Shown: positions 5,651 through 8,439 of the stretch, in pieces
Layout: every line of letters begins with the position of its first letter
How positions within the stretch are numbered: the stretch's first letter is position 1
Source of the DNA: an uncultured bacterium
GTDB lineage: Bacteria > Actinomycetota > Coriobacteriia > Coriobacteriales > Atopobiaceae
NCBI GenBank assembly: GCA_905215465.1
Contig: CAJMPT010000060.1
Coordinates: forward strand, 1 to 8,439
DNA: 8,439 bases
Direction of reading: 5' to 3'
Made by a program: the position numbers and the translations under genes
Notes under the pieces: generated by a model
What the model saw: only the letters and a program-made list of their open reading frames with translations
What the model was told of the DNA's origin: nothing
The model's database searches: none

Positions 5651-6370
5651 CTAGGCGGCGTCGACGGCGCGCGACTTCACCTCGAGGCCCTTCTTGGTGT
5701 AGACGCAGGCGGTGGCAAACGAGAAGGCGCAGCCGGCATAGACAAAAAAGATGCCGAGCGCGGCGGCCTCGGCGTTCAGGCCCGGCAGCCATGAGACGCC
5801 CGTGAGGCCCAAGCCGTCAACGACGGGCAGGCCCAGCAGCAGGTCGCAGAAGCCGAACATCAGAAGCGCCGTGGCGACCTTGCCGATGTAGACCACGTCC
5901 ACTGGACGCTTGCGGTAGCGCTGCAGGACGGCCCCGCCGATGGCGAGGTAGACGTCGCGCCCGATGACGAAGACGGGCACCCACAGGGGGAGCTCGCCGT
6001 TGAACAGCAACCCCAGCACGCCGGTGAAGAGAAGGACGCGGTCCATCACCGGGTCCATGATCTTTCCGAGCCAGCTCACGGTCTGGGTGCGGCGCGCGAC
6101 CTGGCCGTCGAGGAAGTCCGTGATGGCCGCGACGGCGTAGCAGGTGAGGGCCGCCGCGCGGTGCTCGTGCCTGATGAACAGGACGAGGAAGACGACGGTC
6201 AGCGCCAGGCGACAGAACGTGATGACGTTTGCCACCGTGAGGATCTTGGTGGAGGGGTTCTGCGAGGAGCCGACGGGGATGTCCTCGAGGCCTTGACGCT
6301 GCCTCTCGGCGGCGTCTGAGTCCGCGATGTTCTTGATGGCTTCCTTGAGTCGCTCGATTCTCGTGGGCAC
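5651..6370 (-). CDS. pgsA: CDP-alcohol phosphatidyltransferase, probably phosphatidylglycerophosphate synthase
   Basis: Integral membrane enzyme that transfers a phosphatidyl group from CDP-diacylglycerol to an alcohol, most likely glycerol-3-phosphate in anionic phospholipid synthesis. The full family signature D-x2-D-G-x2-A-R-x8-G-x3-D-x3-D is present with Asp85, Asp88, Gly89, Ala92, Arg93, Gly102, Asp106 and Asp110. About six hydrophobic segments are seen (near 48-66, 72-84, 111-124, 128-147, 161-182, 200-222). The frame is open from 6448, but GTG at 6370 is preferred: GAGGGA lies four bases upstream and a probable promoter lies between 6426 and 6399. This gives 239 residues with a charged cytosolic N-terminus of about 42 residues before the first membrane helix. 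DPVMDR replaces the common DPLADK, so phosphatidylinositol-phosphate synthase or another CDP-alcohol enzyme cannot be excluded. It heads the six-gene cluster. Confidence 0.88.
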   Translation of the reverse strand: MPTRIERLKEAIKNIADSDAAERQRQGLEDIPVGSSQNPSTKILTVANVITFCRLALTVVFLVLFIRHEHRAAALTCYAVAAITDFLDGQVARRTQTVSWLGKIMDPVMDRVLLFTGVLGLLFNGELPLWVPVFVIGRDVYLAIGGAVLQRYRKRPVDVVYIGKVATALLMFGFCDLLLGLPVVDGLGLTGVSWLPGLNAEAAALGIFFVYAGCAFSFATACVYTKKGLEVKSRAVDAA

Positions 6371-6398
6371 GTGTTCCCTCTCGCAGAAAAGTCGCTTA

Positions 6399-6426
6399 CT
6401 GATACAAGATACCCAGTCTAGCGCAA
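6399..6426 (-). promoter_or_regulatory. Probable promoter of the pgsA cluster
   Basis: Minus strand TTGCGC (6426-6421) and TATCAG (6404-6399) are separated by 16 bases, in a locally AT-richer stretch between M20 and pgsA. Predicted initiation near 6392 would give a leader of about 22 bases holding the Shine-Dalgarno. An overlapping alternative pairs CTGACT upstream with TATCTT. Elements match consensus only partly. Confidence 0.4.
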
Positions 6427-6437
6427 CTGAGTCAGCG

Positions 6438-6461
6438 AAAACGGCCATCCGGGGGCGGCCG
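6438..6461 (-). terminator. Possible weak terminator after the M20 peptidase gene
   Basis: On the minus strand CGGCC (6461-6457) pairs with GGCCG (6446-6442) over a ten-base loop, followed by TTTT (6441-6438). The stem has only five pairs and the T-run is short. It begins just past the TAG stop (6464), which is the expected place, but readthrough into pgsA is likely. Confidence 0.4.
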
Positions 6462-6463
6462 CG

Positions 6464-7858
6464 CTAGAGCGTGGTGTGCTCAAGGAGGCGCACGACGAGG
6501 CGGATGCTCTGGGCAAAGGTCCTGCGGGAGATGCGCTCGTTCACGCCGTGAAGGCCGCGGGCCTCCTCCTGGGGCGCCGGGCGGGCCGGGCAGAAGCGCA
6601 GAATGGAGTCGCAGACGCCCTCGTAGCGAACCGAGTCCGTGCCGCCGCAGACCATGGACGGCACCACCAGAACGCCCGGGTGGAAGTGTTCGATGGCCTC
6701 GCTGAGCTCGGCGTATCCCGCGCCGGCAGGGCTGTCCTGGCGCCCGGCGGGCGTGGCGTGGAGAAGCTCGACCTCCACCAGCGAGTCGTCAACGGCGCGG
6801 CGCGTCAGGTCCACGACGTCTTCCGCCGTGACGCCTGGCAGCAGCCTGAAGTTCACGGTGCAGCTGACGTCGGCCGGCATGACGTTGGTCGTGGCGCTCG
6901 AGCCGGTGAGAACGTTGGGCGCAATGGTCGTGCAGACGAAGGGAAAGAGCTCGCGGCGGCTTGCGCACAGGCGGGCGATCTGGTCCGCGTTCTTCTCGAC
7001 GTCTCTGACAAGCGTGGTCAAGGGCTCCTCGGCGATGGCGGGGGCAAGGGCTGCGAACGTCTCCTTGGTGATGGCCGTGAGGTGGGGGGCCGGCCTGGCC
7101 TCGCAGAGGCGGGTCACCGCACGGCACAGGCGCTCCAGGGAGGTGCCCCCAAAGGGGTTTGACGAGTGTCCGCCGCGGCCGCGCACCGTGAGGCGCACGT
7201 TGGCAAAGCCCTTCTGGCTGAGGCAGATGTCGCAGACCACCTGGCCGGGGGCTCCCCACGCCGCGCCGTCGGCCATGGTGGTGGTGCCCTCGTCAAGCAG
7301 GAATGCGGCGCGCACGCCCCTCTTGGCCAGAAGGGCGGCCACCGCGGTGGCCCCATGGCTGCTCGCCTCCTCGTCCTGTCCAAAGGCCAGGACGATCGCG
7401 CGGCGGGGCTTCTCGCCGCGCGTGAGCAGGTACTCCACGGCCTCAAGCTCCGCCACGAGCATGTCCTTGATGTCCAGGGCTCCCCTGCCCCAGATCCACT
7501 CGTCGTCGACGTCTCCGGAGAAGGCGTCGTGCTCCCACTGGTTCTCTGTGCCCTCGACCACGGGCACCACGTCCTGGTGCGCGATGAGAAGGGCCGGCTT
7601 GAGGGTGGGGTCAGACCCCGGTAACGTTATGAGGACCGACTGGTCCACAAGCTCGAAACTGGAACTGGCCATGAGGTGGGGGTAGGACGCGCGGATGAGC
7701 TCGTGAAGGGCCTCGAACTGCGAGAGGCCGGTCTCACCGTCGGCCCAGATGGTGCGGCAGCGCAGGGCCTGGGAGAGGTGGCGCTCCGCGGCGGCGTAGT
7801 CAAGGTCGGGATAGTCGCCCTCGTTTGCGTAGTGGGCGTAGACGTCAAAGCTCTCCAT
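6464..7858 (-). CDS. M20 family zinc metallopeptidase (carboxypeptidase S / PM20D1-like)
   Basis: 464-residue di-zinc hydrolase of the M20 clan. Metal and catalytic residues are all visible: His94 and Asp96 (LIAHQDVVPV), bridging Asp129 (WGRGALDIKD), general base Glu163 and ligand Glu164 (GQDEEASS), Asp189 (LLDEG) and His437 (GLHGVNERI). The dimerisation domain contains GRGGHSSNP (227-235) with His231. The pattern AHQDVVPV...W...FSG...WGRGALD is typical of yeast carboxypeptidase S and PM20D1, which act on dipeptides or N-acyl amino acids; the actual substrate is unknown. No signal peptide is seen, so it should be cytoplasmic. The frame opens at 7924, but AAAGG seven bases before ATG 7858 sets the start. 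It is divergent from the DUF1292 gene and separated from pgsA by 93 bases with a possible terminator. Confidence 0.93.
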   Translation of the reverse strand: MESFDVYAHYANEGDYPDLDYAAAERHLSQALRCRTIWADGETGLSQFEALHELIRASYPHLMASSSFELVDQSVLITLPGSDPTLKPALLIAHQDVVPVVEGTENQWEHDAFSGDVDDEWIWGRGALDIKDMLVAELEAVEYLLTRGEKPRRAIVLAFGQDEEASSHGATAVAALLAKRGVRAAFLLDEGTTTMADGAAWGAPGQVVCDICLSQKGFANVRLTVRGRGGHSSNPFGGTSLERLCRAVTRLCEARPAPHLTAITKETFAALAPAIAEEPLTTLVRDVEKNADQIARLCASRRELFPFVCTTIAPNVLTGSSATTNVMPADVSCTVNFRLLPGVTAEDVVDLTRRAVDDSLVEVELLHATPAGRQDSPAGAGYAELSEAIEHFHPGVLVVPSMVCGGTDSVRYEGVCDSILRFCPARPAPQEEARGLHGVNERISRRTFAQSIRLVVRLLEHTTL

Positions 7859-7998
7859 GGGCTTGCCTTTCCGCGCGCGGGCCCTTCGCGGCCGTATGGC
7901 GGCGGGGCTTTCTTTTGCATGCAATCAGGGTAAACTGAGCGCAAACGAGTCCGTGGGCGCTTGGGTGCCACGTGACAAACCTGACACAAGGAGGATCC
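7859..7998. promoter_or_regulatory. Divergent intergenic region between the M20 and DUF1292 genes
   Basis: About 140 bases must hold promoters for both genes. It contains the perfect ten-base palindrome TTGCATGCAA (7915-7924) and a -10-like TAAACT (7931-7936, plus strand) without a clear -35. The 7859-7908 side is very GC-rich. No promoter can be assigned with confidence. Confidence 0.5.
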
Positions 7999-8316
7999 AT
8001 GGCCGAGGACAAGAACACCTTCGAGGAGGACGTCGAGTCCGCCGAGTTCATCACCCTGGAGTACGAGGACGGCACGTCCGAGCGCTGTGAGGTCCTGGGC
8101 GTCTTTGACGTCGAGGACAAGCAGTACGTCGCCCTGGCCCCCGAGGAGGACGAGACCTCCGTCTACCTCTACGGCTACGTGGAGCACGAGGACGGCACCT
8201 TCTCGCTCTCCGACATCGAGGACGACGAGGAGTTTGCCGCCGTGTCCGAGATGTACGAGAGCCTCATGGACGAGGGCGACGAGGATGGCGAGGACGAGGA
8301 CTCCGACGAGGAGTAG
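7999..8316 (+). CDS. DUF1292 family small acidic protein
   Basis: 105-residue protein of unknown function. The core (about 14-85) has the DUF1292 pattern: FITLEYEDGTSERCEVLGVF (17-36), a KQYVALAPEEDE segment (41-52), a second strand pair around VYLYGYVEHEDG (55-66) and a DDEEFAAVSEMYESLM helix (75-90). After residue 90 comes a tail made almost wholly of Asp, Glu, Gly and Ser. The protein is extremely acidic and contains a single Cys30. No signal peptide or membrane segment is seen. In Firmicutes, family members (YrzB) are typically found near ruvX; here the gene stands alone on its strand, with its own terminator. The start ATG follows AAGGAGG by four bases, a near-perfect ribosome binding site, which rules out the upstream in-frame GTG at 7972. 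Confidence 0.88.
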   Translation: MAEDKNTFEEDVESAEFITLEYEDGTSERCEVLGVFDVEDKQYVALAPEEDETSVYLYGYVEHEDGTFSLSDIEDDEEFAAVSEMYESLMDEGDEDGEDEDSDEE

Positions 8317-8338
8317 CCTCGGCTGACATCGAACGTGC

Positions 8339-8383
8339 GCGGGCCCCGGAGGCGGTTGAGTGCTTCCGGGGCCCGCTTTTGTT
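8339..8383 (+). terminator. Strong intrinsic terminator of the DUF1292 gene
   Basis: Twelve perfectly complementary bases (8339-8350 with 8365-8376), extended by one G.U and two G-C pairs, enclose an eight-base loop and are followed by TTTTGTT. It starts 22 bases past the stop codon. The opposite strand lacks a T-run, so it acts in the plus direction. Confidence 0.93.
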
Positions 8384-8439
8384 GGGTGGGAATGTCAGAC
8401 GCTACCCGGACGGCTGGGGCGAAGCAGCTCCCCTCACGG

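Noticed and set aside
3859..5805. 648-codon open frame on the plus strand across pgsA, the GcvT-like gene, ridA and the FHA gene
   Set aside because: It is antisense to four genes with clear family motifs, and its translation shows no domain. Long antisense frames are expected in GC-rich genes with biased third positions.
8384..8439. Possible small RNA (GAAGCAGC resembling the SRP RNA loop) in the last bases
   Set aside because: The full SRP core (GGAAGGAAGCAGC with flanking pairs) is absent and the sequence ends; nothing can be supported.

Overview
The window comes from a high-GC bacterium. The protein content points to Actinobacteria, most likely class Coriobacteriia (an Olsenella/Atopobium-like gut or oral anaerobe); this rests on recalled family resemblance, not a search. 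Nine genes lie on the minus strand and one on the plus strand. Coding density is high, and no gene-free stretch exceeds 300 bases; the longest are about 140 and 129 bases.

Reading along the minus strand from the right: an M20 metallopeptidase (7858-6464); a probable terminator and promoter; then a tight cluster of six genes: CDP-alcohol phosphatidyltransferase (pgsA, 6370-5651), a divergent GcvT-fold protein (5616-4759), ridA (4743-4363), a GarA/OdhI-type FHA protein (4320-3889), an FtsR-type MerR regulator (3883-3152) and apt (3107-2571). Gaps inside this cluster are 5 to 44 bases. It ends in a hairpin plus T-run (2534-2498). Two tandem NlpC/P60 cell-wall hydrolases with PcsB/CwlO-like coiled coils follow (2441-1236, and 1192 running off the left edge). 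At the right end a divergent plus-strand gene encodes a small acidic DUF1292 protein (7999-8316), closed by a very strong intrinsic terminator.

The most informative part is the central cluster. The order pgsA, a glycine-cleavage-related gene, garA, ftsR matches the mycobacterial order pgsA2 ... gcvH, garA, Rv1828 as I recall it, and odhI-ftsR adjacency in Corynebacterium. This links a Ser/Thr-kinase-controlled metabolic switch (GarA/OdhI), a cell-division regulator (FtsR) and phospholipid synthesis in what looks like an old actinobacterial neighbourhood. The FHA protein keeps one of the two N-terminal phospho-threonines, and the gcvH place holds a catalytically doubtful GcvT-like protein plus RidA. 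The cell-wall hydrolases next door fit a growth and division theme.

Several starts differ from the longest open frame: pgsA (GTG at 6370), garA (4320), the M20 peptidase (7858) and DUF1292 (7999), each chosen on a Shine-Dalgarno sequence. No mobile elements, CRISPR arrays, tRNA or rRNA were seen.
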